The notes: generated by a model from the sequence alone, not told the origin. A DNA stretch of 64,000 nucleotides from Cricetomys ansorgei (GCA_026225945.1 JAMJFZ010000289.1:3284501-3348500); one strand, 5' to 3'; shown: positions 36,261-48,562, numbered from the stretch's first letter. Numbers and translations are program-made.

Positions 36261-36944
36261 TTAGTTTGTTTGTTGTAAAAATAACTGATCACTTTGTATG
36301 CAGGAAGTGTTCCCTCATGGGTGGAGTCTGTCTTTCTCTTAGGTTGCAGGAAGGAAGGAAAAAAAAAAAAACCTAGTGAGTTTATCTAAGGGGCTTTTCT
36401 GCTCTAAGATTCAAGGTGCCCTGGGGCAGTGGAAGAATATCTCCCTCTTTTTAGCCTTTTGAATCAATACAAAATTAGCTTTGATTCCCTGATCATCTCC
36501 TCTTTTGGGGAAAAGTATTAACATTTAACAAGTCCCACTGTGACTATTTCAAGCTGGTACAACTGGAGATAGGATGGTGGCAGTTTTTTATCTTTGAAAA
36601 TAGGATAGAAGCTCTGTATTCTCTGTATTCTAGGAGACAGAGAGTAGTTTTTAGAGTTCTTTTATTTGTTTACTTTTGGGTTTCTTTTTACATAGGCTTG
36701 ACAAAAATAAGGACCTTGAAAATTCCATTTGTTCATTTTTTTGTTTCTTAAAAATACAGTGGTAGTCAAAAATATGCTTAATTTTTTTGTGAATATGTAT
36801 ATATACATGAATGTATATATACATATATGTATGTAAATATATATCACATATATAAGTCCTAATATAATTTATACTTATTTAAAGGTGGGCAATTATCAAA
36901 TAAGTAAAAAAATATATCTTGAAGTATTAATAATTATCTGTTAA
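36261..36944. other. Unique DNA with A-run and TA/TG stretch
   Basis: An A14-like run sits at 36359-36372 and a TA/CA-rich stretch at 36795-36860. No gene is seen. Confidence 0.5.
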
Positions 36945-37906
36945 AGTTAATTTGCAAATGACATGACACTTTACATTAGAGATCACAAAAATTCTACCAG
37001 AAAATTTCTAGAAACTATAAACAAATTCTACAATGTGTCAGGATACAGAATCAACTTGCTTAAATCAATAGCATACACCAACAGCAATCATAGAACAGGA
37101 GGTCATAGATATACTCCCATTCAGAGTAGCCTCAAAGAAAATCAAATATCTTGGAATAAATCTAAACAAAGAGTATCTCTACAATGTAAACATTAAGACT
37201 CTAAAAAAAGAGAGAGAGAGAAAAAGACACTAGAAAATGTGAAGGCATCCCATGCTCATGGATGGATATTAACATTGTGAAAATGTCCATTCAACCAAAA
37301 GCTATCTCTATGATCAATACAATCCTAACCAAAATACCCATATCATATTTCACAGAAATATAAAGAAACTGTTTCAAAATTCATATGGATCCAGAAAAAT
37401 ATCATGGATAACAAAACCAATCCAGAGCAAAACAAACAATTATGGAGGAATTAAAATTTCAGATCTTAGGATGTATTACAGAGCAGAAAAACAAAAACAA
37501 TAAAGTACTGGCACAAAAACAAACATATAGACTAATGCAACAAAATCAAATGCCCAACATGAGTACACATAATTTCAGCCTTTAATAATAAACAGATGTG
37601 GCAAAAATATATGCTGGAAAATTTTCAGTATCTTCAACAAAGTTGCTAAGATATTTTGGATGTTCACATGCAGAATCTCAAACTAACTGCGTATATAAAT
37701 CTATGGATAAAAACTAATTCCCAATGGATAATAGAACTAAACCTCAAGCCTGATACTGTAAAACTGCTAAAAGAAAACACTGGAAGTACCCAATATGATA
37801 TGGGTTTAGGAGGGATATCCTGATAGGACATATGAAGCTAGAAAGACTTAGTACAGAAAAAGAAGAAAGTAACTGGCATATATATATGTATGTGTGTTTG
37901 TGTGTA

Positions 37907-37939
<33 letters not shown>

Positions 37940-38880
37940 TTTTTTTTTTTTTAAGAAAAAAAACTTCAGTATATGGGCCTGGGATATGAACAGAGAGTCA
38001 CAATGTTCATTTCCTCTAGTAATTAAAAACATAAAGAAATGCCAATCAAGTCAACATTGAAATGTCATTTGCCATTGTATACCAGTCACAATGGCAAAGC
38101 TCAATGGAACAATTGAGGGCACATGCATAAAGGGAAACTCTCACTCTCTGTTGGTAGGATTGCAAATTGCTGCAGCCATTATGAAAATTAGCATGGAGAA
38201 ATTTCAAAAAGGTGTAAATAATCTACCGTATTACACCATTATTGTCCTACAACCAAAGGACTGAACATCTTACTATACAGAGACTTGTTCAACATTGTTC
38301 AGTGATGCTCGATTCACAGTAGCTAGGGAATGGGAACAACCTGAATGTCCTTTAAGAGATGAATGGATAATGACAATGTGGTTTATATATACCATGGAAT
38401 ACTATTCAGTTGTAGCTGAAATAATAATGAACCTTGGTGGAGAATGGAACGAATGATAAAATTTCTTTCTTTGAAACCTTTTAGCCCAAATTTTCAGGTG
38501 TGAGTACACACTCTAGAGTAATAACAGAAACTAGGAAAATAAAATGGGACAATAGTCAAGATAGGGTTTTTTGGGGTAATAATAGGGAGGTGAATATCAG
38601 GGAAACAGTGATCTGATCCAGGAAATAGGAAATGGGTGTCTCCTTAAAGAAAGGAAGGGGGTAAATGCAGAAAGGGAATCAATAGAAAACAAGTGATCTG
38701 TTAAGACAAATGGGTTATAGGGTACTATTTAAGAATGGGGAAGAGAAGTAAATACAGAAGGAGAAAGGACCATAAAATAATAATAAATATTTCTGAAAAA
38801 GCCATATGATTCATACAATTAGCTATCTTAAAAAATACAATACACATAAGGGTTTTAATTAACTTTTCTTATGTGGGCTG
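36945..38880 (+). mobile_element. 5'-truncated LINE-1, ORF2 remnant plus 3' UTR
   Basis: The 77-codon frame at 36963-37196 translates to a recognisable piece of L1 ORF2 after the reverse-transcriptase core ('NVSGYRINLLKSIAY'). DNA words then follow ORF2 order: 'tcccatgctcatggatggat', 'aaagtactggcacaaaaaca', 'taaacctcaagcctgatact', 'gttggtaggattgcaaattg', 'gggaacaacctgaatgtcct' and 'ccatggaatactattcagtt'. A 3' UTR follows to about 38880. Frames are broken by stops and shifts. No RT active site, ORF1 or 5' promoter is present, so it cannot mobilise itself. Confidence 0.88.
37877..37952. repeat. (TG)n(TA)n T-run inside LINE-1
   Basis: TATATATG, then TG-rich, then a TA run, then T13, inserted in LINE-1 sequence. 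It produces a spurious minus frame (37838-38032). Confidence 0.9.
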
Positions 38881-40329
38881 ATGCTGCTCCCTCTAAAATA
38901 TTGCTTTACACAAAGTCCACTTATAGAATGAAATCCTTTGAGATGTCGGCCAAAGCTGTCCAGGGCACTTCCAATTGCTTATGTTTTTTTTTTTTTTTCC
39001 CAGAGTAGGAAGATAAATCTTACTGTAGAATCCATCATGGACTTCAGAAACAGGGCTCAGATTAGATTGAACTGACCTCAGTGCCTCCTCCCTGAAGACA
39101 AGCATTTATGATGTAAGAAGGCACCATGCAATCTTCCAAAAGAGAAAGGCAACCAATAGTCCTAACAGGCTATGTTGTCTATTAACCACATCAATGACAA
39201 GCATGGCAAAATAAAACTATGGATGCAATAGTAGCACACATACCTTGGCAGTCACCAAGAGCTCTCTAATTGGATTTAAGACCCACTCAACGAGAGGGAA
39301 ACTGTGCCTACTAAATTCATACTGCTAGAGAAGTCATAATTATTACAGAATCTATAATTTATCTACAAAATTAGCCAAAGTGCAGGGATGTGGGAATTTT
39401 ATGGGTAGAAAATATTATTTTGGGGGTAGAAGGTATCACCTGCCAATATGTCTCCTTTCAGTGGGAATGGGGCCTGCCCCTGGAGTGTGGTTGATATGCC
39501 CACTGACTCTCCATTTAAAATGTCTTTCTTTTGAAATGAAAAAAAAATGTTTCTTATTCAAGAATATCACACATATATTTTAGTAAAATTGCTCTGAAAA
39601 GAGTTGAAAGGTACATTTTTAAAATAAAGTACTTTTTTTTTTCCTCACAAGAATGGGCAGCTGTTTCTATTCTTTGACAGTAGGGAGGCTCTATTTTTTT
39701 CAAAGGTTACATTATACCTCTGCTGGGAGAGGGAAATAAACAAACAGACAATTTACAGAGAATGGAAGCAACAGGAATGCAGTTGCCTTCATTCAATCCC
39801 AGGGAATTCATAGAAAGTATTCGTCTCAAGGTGAGCCAGAGGTGTTCCTATAAATGTATGCATTTTCTAACCCTGACTTACGCAAACAAAAGGGGGAGAC
39901 TGCAACATATGCAGGATAATTATCCCTTCTTTACATTTGGTATCCAAAATAATATTAGTTTATATTTTTTTTCCAATTGGGACCAAAGAATGATTGACAG
40001 TTTTTGAGCAATGATCTAAACATTAAGTGTTTTGCTAATGCATTCTTCCCATATTCTTTGGTGCAGCAAATGGAATTGCTTAATAAGACCCACCTGCATC
40101 CTCACAGCAAACACACAGGTGTTTATCATTCTAGCAGTTTGGTTTGTTTGCCTGGTGAGGAAGGCACTAAGCCCAATCCAAGCCGTGTTGACAGGGATGC
40201 AGACACACACTAATTATCTTTTCCTTTCATTTTCTTTTCACCTCAACTTACACTCCACCAGACACAGCTATCCTCTACCTCAGAATTTGAAGTGTTCTTA
40301 ATTTGGACACAATTACTAGGGCTAATCAT
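38881..40329. other. Unique DNA, nothing recognised
   Basis: No repeat recognised apart from a T14 run near 38985. Several overlapping frames of 64-89 codons (39380-40301) occupy different frames and strands over the same bases, with no domain in any. Confidence 0.5.
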
Positions 40330-40552
40330 GTGTCTTAGTGTTTTTATTATTACAGTGAAGCATCACAATGGAAAAGCAAGTTTGGGGAGGAACGTAAGCA
40401 GCACCTCTCTATGGCATCTGCATCAGGTCCTGCCTCCAGGTTCCTGCTCTGTTTGAGTTCTCTTCCTGACTCCCTTTGATGATGAACAGTGATATGGAAG
40501 TGCTCTTCGGTCATGGTGTTTCTCTGCAACAATAGAAACCCTAACTAAGACA
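40330..40552 (+). mobile_element. Short element with TGTCTTAG terminal inverted repeats
   Basis: The left end reads 'tgtcttagtgtttttattat'. The right end is 'aatagaaaccctaactaaga' plus 'ca', whose complement starts 'tgtcttagttagggtttcta'. The ends are thus inverted repeats of about 25 bp. The body holds 'catcaggtcctgcctccagg', 'ctgctctgtttgagttctct' and 'gatgatgaacagtgatatgg', matching the right half of 32895-33300. I could not find a convincing target-site duplication. Probably a non-autonomous rodent element; class uncertain. Confidence 0.65.
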
Positions 40553-40684
40553 ACTATGGTCCTAGTAATTCATTCTCATTCCTACCTCATTCTTTCCCTA
40601 ACACATCATATGTCATCGACATACAGACTGGACTTCTACCAACACTGATCAACATTAACTTTGGTCAAAGGAAAGGGTTAATTT

Positions 40685-40970
40685 GGATTACATGTTACCA
40701 TGTTGAAGGAAATGTGTCACTGAAGTTTGTCTTTGAGGTTTCAAAAGCCCACGACAAACACAGAGCCTTTCTATCTGCCTAAGGATCAGGATGTAGCTTT
40801 CAGCTACTGCTCCAGCACCTACTTTCATGCCACCATAGACCTCTCCTTGATGGTAATGGACCAAGTCTCTGAAACTGTACACAAGCCTCCAATTAAATGT
40901 TTTCTCTTATAATACCATGGTCATGGTGTCTCTTCACATCAATAGAACGGTGATTAGGACAGTATGTATG
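40685..40970 (-). mobile_element. Related rodent repeat, antisense
   Basis: On the minus strand it starts 'tgtcctaatcaccgttctat' and runs through text whose plus-strand form includes 'ccatggtcatggtgtctctt', 'ctgaaactgtacacaagcct', 'ctactgctccagcacctact' and 'gaggtttcaaaagcccacga'. This is the antisense of a common rodent repeat with the same TGTC(T/C)TA start. The overlapping frames at 40688-40912 on both strands are chance. Confidence 0.6.
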
Positions 40971-40974
40971 TATG

Positions 40975-41112
40975 AGTTTATGAATTTGTGCACATGCAGA
41001 CATCTCCCATGGAAGTCACAGGAAGCAACAGATCCTCTAAAGACAATTGAGAATTGCTGGGTGTGGCTGTGATAAGGAGACTGCTCTTAACTGCTGAGCC
41101 TTCTCTCCTGTG
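40975..41112 (-). mobile_element. B2-type SINE remnant
   Basis: 'gaattgctgggtgtggctgt' and 'gactgctcttaactgctgag' 'ccttctctcctg' is the antisense tRNA-like head of a B2. The remainder is decayed. Confidence 0.65.
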
Positions 41113-41610
41113 TCCAAAAATATTTATAACAAGTGATAAAACTTGTTATCAACTGAGAAATAACTTTTCAATGAAGAATTAATGACCATGTTACCTTCAA
41201 AAAGTAGTATATGCATCTAAGATATATTAAAAGCTTCAGAAAAATAAATCATAGTAAGTACTTATAGTAAGACAGGCAGCATTAAAAAGAATCCTAGAAT
41301 TTTGTTATAGGAAAACAAATCACATATTTTAAACTTTAAAGGACCAGGTAAGAAAGTTCATTGCATAGATGGAATAGTTTGGTGTTTTGTTTCAGGACAT
41401 TGTAGGTATAACTAATAATGATTTTTGGAAGTTTTAAGTCTAAAAAGGACAGATTTTTGAATGTTCTTGCCATAAAGATAAAAGATTTATTTTAGTTGGT
41501 GGTTATATTACATAGTCTCATTAGGTCAAGCCACAATAAATACATGCATCGAGACCACAGTATCTTATCGACCTGAACAATTATTATTTTATTTAAAAAT
41601 AATACATATA
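41113..41610. other. AT-rich unique DNA
   Basis: No gene or recognisable repeat. Confidence 0.5.
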
Positions 41611-41802
41611 ATGCTAGCAAGATAGTTCAAGTGGATAAAGACACCTACAGGCGATCCTGATGACTTGAACCCAATTTTCAGAACCAAAATGCAGGAAGGA
41701 GGAAGCCAACTCCCTTGAGTTGTCATTTGAACTCATTATATATTCCCCCAACAGCCATACAGAAACATACACAGACAAAAAATAAATAAAAAATAAATGG
41801 AT
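41611..41802 (+). mobile_element. B3-type SINE
   Basis: Sense B3: 'gctagcaagatagttcaagt', 'ggataaagacacctacaggc', 'cctgatgacttgaacccaat', 'tttcagaaccaaaatgcagg', 'ccaactcccttgagttgtca' and an (AAAT)-rich tail. tRNA-derived with box A and B still traceable. Confidence 0.85.
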
Positions 41803-42093
41803 GAATACAAGTGCTTAAGTAACTTTAATACTGTGACTGATATATGCTTATGTCACAAAAATCAATATGGATAGACCAAAATACCCCAAGAATCCTTTGT
41901 TGATCATTATTCTTCTCAAAATACTTGAGATACTTCTAAGTGTGAGATAGACAGGCATGAGGAATAGAATTGGTGGACGGAAGAACTAAAAGGCAGCCAA
42001 ATCCCTGCTCCCTTCTATGTGTAATCTGGCATTACTATAGTAATATGTCCCAGCTTTCATGATGACACTTCAAATAGGTATGCATTTATTGTG

Positions 42094-42296
42094 ACTTTAT
42101 GTGTATGACTGAAAGCCTATATATACATGTATGTATACCACAGTTGTGCTTGTTATCTATGTAGGCCACAAGAGGGTATCCAATCCCTTGAAATTGGAGA
42201 AAAAGTCCATTGTGAGGGGTCATGTGGGTGCTGAGAACCGAGCCAAAGTTCTCTGTAAGAGCAGCAGGTTCTGTTATCCACTGAGCCATTGCTACA
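42094..42296 (-). mobile_element. B2/B3-type SINE
   Basis: Antisense: TA/TG-rich tail, 'ggccacaagagggtatccaa', 'tcccttgaaattggagaaaa', 'gtgaggggtcatgtgggtgc', 'tgagaaccgagccaaagttc', 'tctgtaagagcagcaggttc' and 'tgttatccactgagccattg'. This is a nearly complete element. The frames of 85 and 108 codons over it are chance. Confidence 0.88.
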
Positions 42297-42657
42297 GTTA
42301 CCACTGCATTAATACTTATATTGTGGACTTTATTCACCCTCATGAGATTTTCCAGTGGATCATGGAAAATAATACACTAAATGGGAGAGGTGATCTACCC
42401 TTATTTGACATGTTAAAAGAGCATGTCAAGAGCATGTCACCTTATGAATATTCCTAAGAACCCTTTAAAAATCTAGAACTTAGAACTATACCCACTGTGC
42501 TGCTGCTACCTGCCTTTTGAGAAAGAACATTCAAATCTCTCTTCTGAATGCTAAGCAAACTCCTACAGAAAGTGTGGCTTTTTACTGAATTCTTGCCTAT
42601 GGGGTATAAAAACCCAGACAGAGCCATTACACTACATACATCATCAATTTAACAGAG

Positions 42658-42702
42658 ATAGATAGAAGATAGATACATGATAGGCAGGTAGAAAGATACA
42701 GG

Positions 42703-42751
<49 letters not shown>

Positions 42752-42815
42752 GATAGATAGTCAGACACAGAAAGACAGACAGATAGATAGATGGATGAAT
42801 TATGGATAGATAGAT
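42658..42815. repeat. (TAGA)n microsatellite array
   Basis: A run of about 11-12 perfect TAGA units (about 42702-42750) is flanked by imperfect GATA/CAGA/GGAT units on both sides. No gene context. Confidence 0.96.
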
Positions 42816-44839
42816 GCTACTACCAAGTCACCAAAATGCTAAATTTTCAGAAGTATTCTTATTCTCCATTGCTAATTACTTTCTAATGTAATTTATAAAA
42901 ATTTATAGCACCGTATCTCTAATATTATTATAAATTTTAGTCAATATTAATCATCTTAAAAAGCATCCTAGTTTTATAAAGCCCAGCATAGATTGCTTCT
43001 CTTCAATAAAGCATATTCTCTTCACAATACAAGAGATATACAGAAAGAAATATTGCAGTGTTCAGTGGAGAGTGTCTGTAGTACACAGCTACACATTATA
43101 CTGCTGGCAAGCAGGGAGGCTTTCTCCAGCCTGATGAAGGACCATGGAAATCCATTTGATGACGTTGTGCTCAATATTCATATCAACACTGTGGCAATAG
43201 ATGCACCTCTTAGCAAGCAATGAAAATAGTTTGTAATCAGTCCCCAGGCACATATATTATCACCTGCTATCGAGTCTTTGATTTTCTACTCCAAGGAATA
43301 AAACATAATACCTCTTTATCTCATTTGCACATTACACCTAAAACTGAATCTCTAAAGAATATCTGAGGAAATTCAAATAATGGCACAGTTAATAACTCTT
43401 TCCTACAGCTATAAAAATAATATTTCTTGTTTTAGGCATGTAAATGAGATTCACATTCTCAAACATAACTTTAATGAGTCCCATGATTCTAGTGCTACAG
43501 ATGATATTCCTGCTTCTAGAGAAGATGAGATGAAAATTATTAAGTTTACCTCCAAGATAAAAGTAAAATGAGAAAATATTTGAAACATTGGTTTTCAAGA
43601 GATACAATTTAGGGACTATAGGAAAGTAAATCTGAAAGATGTGAAAATCAGTGAATACCAAATTCTAATTCAGCATGTTGCCTACTGGGTGTCCTAGTCT
43701 CAGATCAGGGTGGGGAACCCAGAAAAAATGAAGAAAACCACTTGTGTTAATGCTTCAGATGAGATCTTGTAGGAGAGACAGAAGAACAGACTTTGAGAGC
43801 CGACAGTAAAGGAACACTACATATCAAAAATGAGTATCCCTCAAATCTTAAACAGATAATAAATATTACATATTTGAGGCCAGAAAAGTAATGTCTGCAG
43901 AGAATAAAGGAGACATGATATGGCATCCTCGTGGGCAGGGGCAATGACAAAATGTAAAACTTCGGTTCAGGATATTTGGTGTGATACTTTGGAAAATCTT
44001 GCCTCAGAAGTACAGAGCAATCAGCTCAGGCAGAGCTATGTCCTAGTCAATGCTAAATAAACCATAAAACTTAGTTCTTAAATTATCTTTACAAATATCT
44101 TAACTGTATACCAGTATAACATTCAGGAATATTTGTAAAATTAAAAATCTATGAAAAAAATCTCTAGTCCATTTAAGAAGATCATGCATGAAACGAATCT
44201 GAGAAACTTAAAACAATTCAAGAAGAAATGGAATAATAAATGAATAGTAGGAAAATAATTACTTCTAAGTACCTTAAATTTAGGTTATATATATATATGC
44301 AATGTAGTGTCACCTTTCCTAAGGACACTATATTTTAAGAAAAAGTAGAAAGAAGGACTCATGAAACTCAGTATACAACTATAAACATTGTAAGAGTTAT
44401 AAGATTGCATGAGAGAAAAATAAAAGCAGAGTCTGCAGAAATAAATGTAGTAAAGCATTTGTGATCTCCTTCTTAGGAAAGGTTACAGGAACTCACATTT
44501 ATCCCAGATTAAAATGCAGCTACTGTATTTTAGTCAGGAGAAGCTCCGTGATCAGGATTCAAGGAGAAAATAGTCACATAAGCATTCCTTGAAAATATAT
44601 TGTAATCTAATGGAGTCCCACAGTAAAGCAGGTATTTAACATGCCGTATTGTTTGCATAGCCTAAGATCAATTGGTTACTCTTATCAATGAACTACTGAT
44701 GGGTAACCTGTAGAGAATTAAAGATTCCTGATGCTGCCCAAAGCAAAAAAGAGGAGTCCTGAGACCAAGAGCTTCACATTTTTTATGTGAACAAATTTCT
44801 GAATGATGATTTGTTAAATAAAACACATATATAACACAA
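42816..44839. other. Unique DNA, nothing recognised
   Basis: No recognisable gene. The 76-codon plus frame at 42993-43223 has ordinary residue composition but no domain I know, and no splice or promoter context. Other frames (43380-43950) are unrelated to each other. A short TA run sits at 44287-44300. Confidence 0.5.
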
Positions 44840-45225
44840 CAAATATAAATGAGTATTCACCGGTACATTTTTCATAATAATCAAGTAATAGAGTCATCCA
44901 AGGTGTGTACGAATGGACAAATGCATATAGGAAGAATGGCAAGCAGATATGCATCCCAACTTTTAAAAGAACACCATCAGTCCATGAAGGAAGGAAACTA
45001 CACAGTTCTGACAAGTTCTGACCGGTTGTATGAAGGTGGAGGACATGATGCTAAGCGAAATTACAAATTCTTCCTGCACATCTAAAAGTAAATCAAATAG
45101 TAGAAGCAGAGAACAGAGTGGTTTTTGATATTGAAGAGGAAATGTTTCACAGTAGTGATCATGGCTGTTGATAAACTGTACTGTTCAGAATTATTAAGAG
45201 TAATTTCATATGTCTCACACACACC
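44840..45225 (+). mobile_element. Ancient mammalian LINE-1 3' end
   Basis: The words 'catttttcataataatcaag', 'gtacgaatggacaaatgcat', 'ggtggaggacatgatgctaa', 'gcgaaattacaaattcttcc', 'gtagaagcagagaacagagt' and 'gctgttgataaactgtactg' follow the order of a long-decayed mammalian L1 3' end. An A12 run near 45226-45237 sits at its 3' side. The 78-codon frame at 44849-45085 lies within it and is not a gene. Confidence 0.72.
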
Positions 45226-45429
45226 AAAAAAAAAAAAACCACAACTGTGAGTGAGCTAATAATGGATATGTTAATTAGCTTGTCTGACTCATATATATGT
45301 TTATGTATGTGTATATTTTATATTTTCCCCCCTCTTGAATCTTTCTTAAAGTATATTCCTAAAGAGAATATGGATTCATAAAAAAATTAACTGTAATTCA
45401 TATATACATATAATTCTCTTTTTTTTTTG

Positions 45430-45680
45430 GTTAAAACAATGGAAGCCCCAGAATCTGGGCTCAGGTGTGTTTACTCTTTAAGAACATCTCAAGTATTCTA
45501 CTGATAGCACATGCAGATCATTAGCAATTAAACAAACCCCACAGAAATCTAACACCTGCAAACAATACAAAACGTGCAAACAATACAAAACGCCCTACAG
45601 AGCTCCTCACCCAACAGTGCCTAAAACAATTATTTTATATAAAACTAAAAATAAACTTCAACAATAAAGTTTTCATGAGT
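45430..45680. mobile_element. R1 repeat, copy 3
   Basis: It matches 13300-13690 and 35195-35510: 'tattctactgatagcacatg', 'cagatcattagcaattaaac', 'aaccccacagaaatctaaca', 'cacctgcaaacaatacaaaa'. It contains its own 18-bp tandem pair at 45558-45593 (17 of 18 identical). No frame of note. Confidence 0.65.
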
Positions 45681-45689
45681 TATAAGTAT

Positions 45690-46060
45690 ATTAGTAACAT
45701 CTTGTTGCTCTGATAAAATATCCTGTCCCAAAAAGACATACTCAAGGAAAAGTTTATTTCAGCTTACTGTTCCAGAGGTAAGAGTCCATAACAGCAGAGA
45801 AGGCATGGCAACAGATGGCAGGAATGGCATCTCATTATCTCATCGGCATCATCTCTGCAAACAAAAAGCAGAGAAACAGAACTGGAGGTGAGGCAAGGCT
45901 ATAAACTCACAAATTGCACACAGTGATGCCCTTGCTCCAGGAAAGCTCCACCTCCACAAGTTTCCATAACCTGAAAACAGCACCAGAGGCAAAGTGTTCA
46001 CCTACCTGAGCCTATGAGGGGACATTTCTCATTCAGAGAAAGATAATGACAAAGCACCAA
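45690..46060 (-). mobile_element. Rodent repeat of the TGTCTTAG-type group
   Basis: Readable words are 'ttgctctgataaaatatcct', 'aggaaaagtttatttcagct', 'tactgttccagaggtaagag', 'ccttgctccaggaaagctcc' and 'cctgagcctatgaggggaca'. They match my memory of an abundant rodent repeat related to the elements at 32895 and 40685. Terminal repeats are not clear here. Strand is given by analogy and is uncertain. Confidence 0.5.
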
Positions 46061-46104
46061 AATAGAAAGTATCCAATCTATGGATTTTAATAAAAGAAGA
46101 AAAA

Positions 46105-46650
46105 CATGGAGAAAATCAGGAAATTCTGTCCAATGATTGGGAGTGAGTCTCTTTATCTACTTCCATCAGCTGCCAGGGGAAGCATCTCTGATGACGTTCT
46201 GCTGTGAATCACAACAGAACATTGTTATGACTCTTCTGACTATCCGATCAGGTGGGGAGGGAAGGATGGAAGGAGAGAATATAGGGAGAGACAACATGAA
46301 TTGCGGGACACTTAGGGGATGATCTGGGGGAGACCTAGTGCAGTGGAAACCCCCTGGAATCCATGTTAGGAGACCCTAACAAGGACCACCTAGTGATGGA
46401 AGATAGGGAGCCTGAACGGGCCATCTTAGGTAACCCAGACAAGGCTTGCAGTGGTGGGACTGGGACATTAATCCAGCCACAAAACTTTTTACCCATATAA
46501 TTTATCCTGCCTGCAGGATCTGCTGGGGCAGTCTAAGAAAGGCAAATACCATGCTTTCTCTCATTCCTTAGCCCTAGACTGTATATGGATATATGACACT
46601 AGTCTAAAGGGTGATGGCCACAAAGCATCAGGACCTAGTTACTGTTCACA
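46105..46650 (+). mobile_element. LINE-1 3' UTR fragment (Lx-like), sense
   Basis: Homologous to 3640-3960: 'gacctagtgcagtggaaacc', 'ccctggaatccatgttagga', 'agatagggagcctgaacggg', 'ggcttgcagtggtgggactg', 'ggacattaatccagccacaa' and 'cctgcctgcaggatctgctg'. Sense orientation. It lacks the far 3' end found in the 3595-4545 copy. Confidence 0.8.
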
Positions 46651-48530
46651 CTGGGCTTGATTAGAGGGCTATAATTTAGAAGTTTCTTCCTAGTTTATAT
46701 TCTAAGACTAACCATCCTCAAACTCATTGCCAAGTAGTCAATAGATTTCTCACCCCCCTCCCAGGAGATCCTTACTTTGTGCTTCTCTCCTCTTATTCAT
46801 CCCCAGCAGCAGGGCACCATTATGTGTGGATCACTCTAGTCAGATGATTAGTTTTGGATGCAGATGTTAATATTATTCTTAGAACATCACCAGTCTCCAA
46901 GAGGCTCAATGCATATTGTCAAACTACTGCTGACATTCATTAGTATTCTTTTCAGTATTGTATAGTGTGAATCCTTGTTTTATTATATACCAAACTTCTG
47001 AAATAAATGTTAAAGGATTTGGGGTTAGTATTGTTTAATTTCAGGAGACATATCTTTGTTCTGCAGTAGTTCCAAGAAGGCCACTGCCACAAAGAGGAGT
47101 TTTAGAAAGGTCAGCATTAACATACTCCTGGCAACCAGTATGGCTGTCCACTGTGTGGATGGGGCTGAGGTTGAAATGGTGGTGCAAAATTGTCCTGTGC
47201 TGAATGTTGAGTCCTATATACATCACTCTGTATGTGGAAGCAGAGAGTAGCAGACAGGACTCTGTGTATGTCTTTATCAGTCAAAAGGTAGAAGGCAGAT
47301 AGGATATATGCAAAAAACAACAGGAATTAGATGTAAATATACAGCTACTCATTCCTTACAGATTATAATTAAATATAAAATATGGATACTATGAGGTATC
47401 TATCCCAGCTTTTGTGATGCCACTGAGTCTTTCTGGCCATTGTCTAAGACTTTTAGAAAAGAAAGGGTCCATGGAAGCAGTGAGTGACTCATTAGTACAC
47501 ACTGCTGCTGCTTCAGCTGCTGCCACATTGAGAACTTGCTTTCCCATCAATTTCCCTTCTCATGTTGTCTCCTACTATCTTATCAACTTTTGCCTGATTC
47601 CTCTGTGAGCTCTGCTTTTCCCGAGGTGATGGACCCGAATGGACATCCTTGTCACTTGACCAGCCACTTCTCTGTCTGATACTAAATGATATGTGTTAGC
47701 AATAATATTCTTGTATGTCAGGTAATTTGGCTGCATTAAGAGCACCCAGGTGTAGTTTTGGCCTTCTGCCTTTAACTTTTCTGACTTGGTTGTGGGAAGA
47801 TCAAAGCAAACACCCACATTTCCTCTTGAGAGGCACACTGTGGTAATTTGGGACACATAGCTTTAGTGCTCAGATTTCTGTTAAGTTCTTTCTAGTCACA
47901 GCTGACAGCCTGAATTTTCTCTTGCTCCTCAGAGTCAGTGTCATGCATCCTATCCCACAGGTGATCAAAGACTGGTTGAAATCATGGAGCAGCTGACTAC
48001 CTGTAATTTCAGGACAACTGTCACTGGAGAGCAACTGAGTATGACAAAGAACCAGGTCCCTCTGCATTGAAATTCTATTTAGAAAAAAATAAATGCGTTT
48101 CATCCTAATTTTCATTAACAGAGAAGCAATTTACATTTTCAGCACTTCAGTGAAAAAAGAAATACTCTGGAAAGAAATGATTATGGAAGAAGGGAACTAA
48201 GAACATTAGAATGTCCTTGAACTTCACGTAGATAGTATAAAAATGAATATGGAAAGTTAGGACTTCAAAACAGAGAGCAAATCTTTTACTAAGAAAATAT
48301 AAGGATAACTGAATGTGGGAGAGGCCAACCAGGCTAGAGTGCTGTGTAGTATGTGTAGTATGGGGTTGGAGCTTCTGAACCACCACCAACATTCCAGTGT
48401 AGGTTAAGATGCTTAATGTAAGACTGTTTATTGTCTATATCATTAGCCATCAAACAGACTAAATTCATTTCACTTATTTTGTGCATTTGTTCTTAGCATC
48501 CAGTCACATAGCATCAATAGAAATATTGGC
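46651..48530. other. Mostly unique DNA; faint coding-like minus-strand text
   Basis: No repeat is recognised. On the minus strand at 47575-48115 two adjacent frames in different phases (93 and 81 codons) give peptide text that looks less random than elsewhere, for example the 'DRMHDTDSEEQEK' reading near 47900-47945 in a third phase. I cannot assign it to any family and there is no clear poly-A tail, so it is noted but not called a pseudogene. Confidence 0.3.
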
Positions 48531-48558
48531 ATGTGCGTGTGTGTGTGTGTGTGTGTGT
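48531..48558. repeat. (GT)n microsatellite
   Basis: About 13 GT units directly upstream of an antisense B1. Confidence 0.95.
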
Positions 48559-48562
48559 TTCT

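Noticed and set aside
42131..42457. 108-codon open frame on plus strand
   Set aside because: Most of it is antisense B2/B3 SINE translated.
42993..43223. 76-codon frame with varied residue composition
   Set aside because: It looked less repetitive than most, but I see no domain, no splice sites placed to use it and no similarity I recognise.
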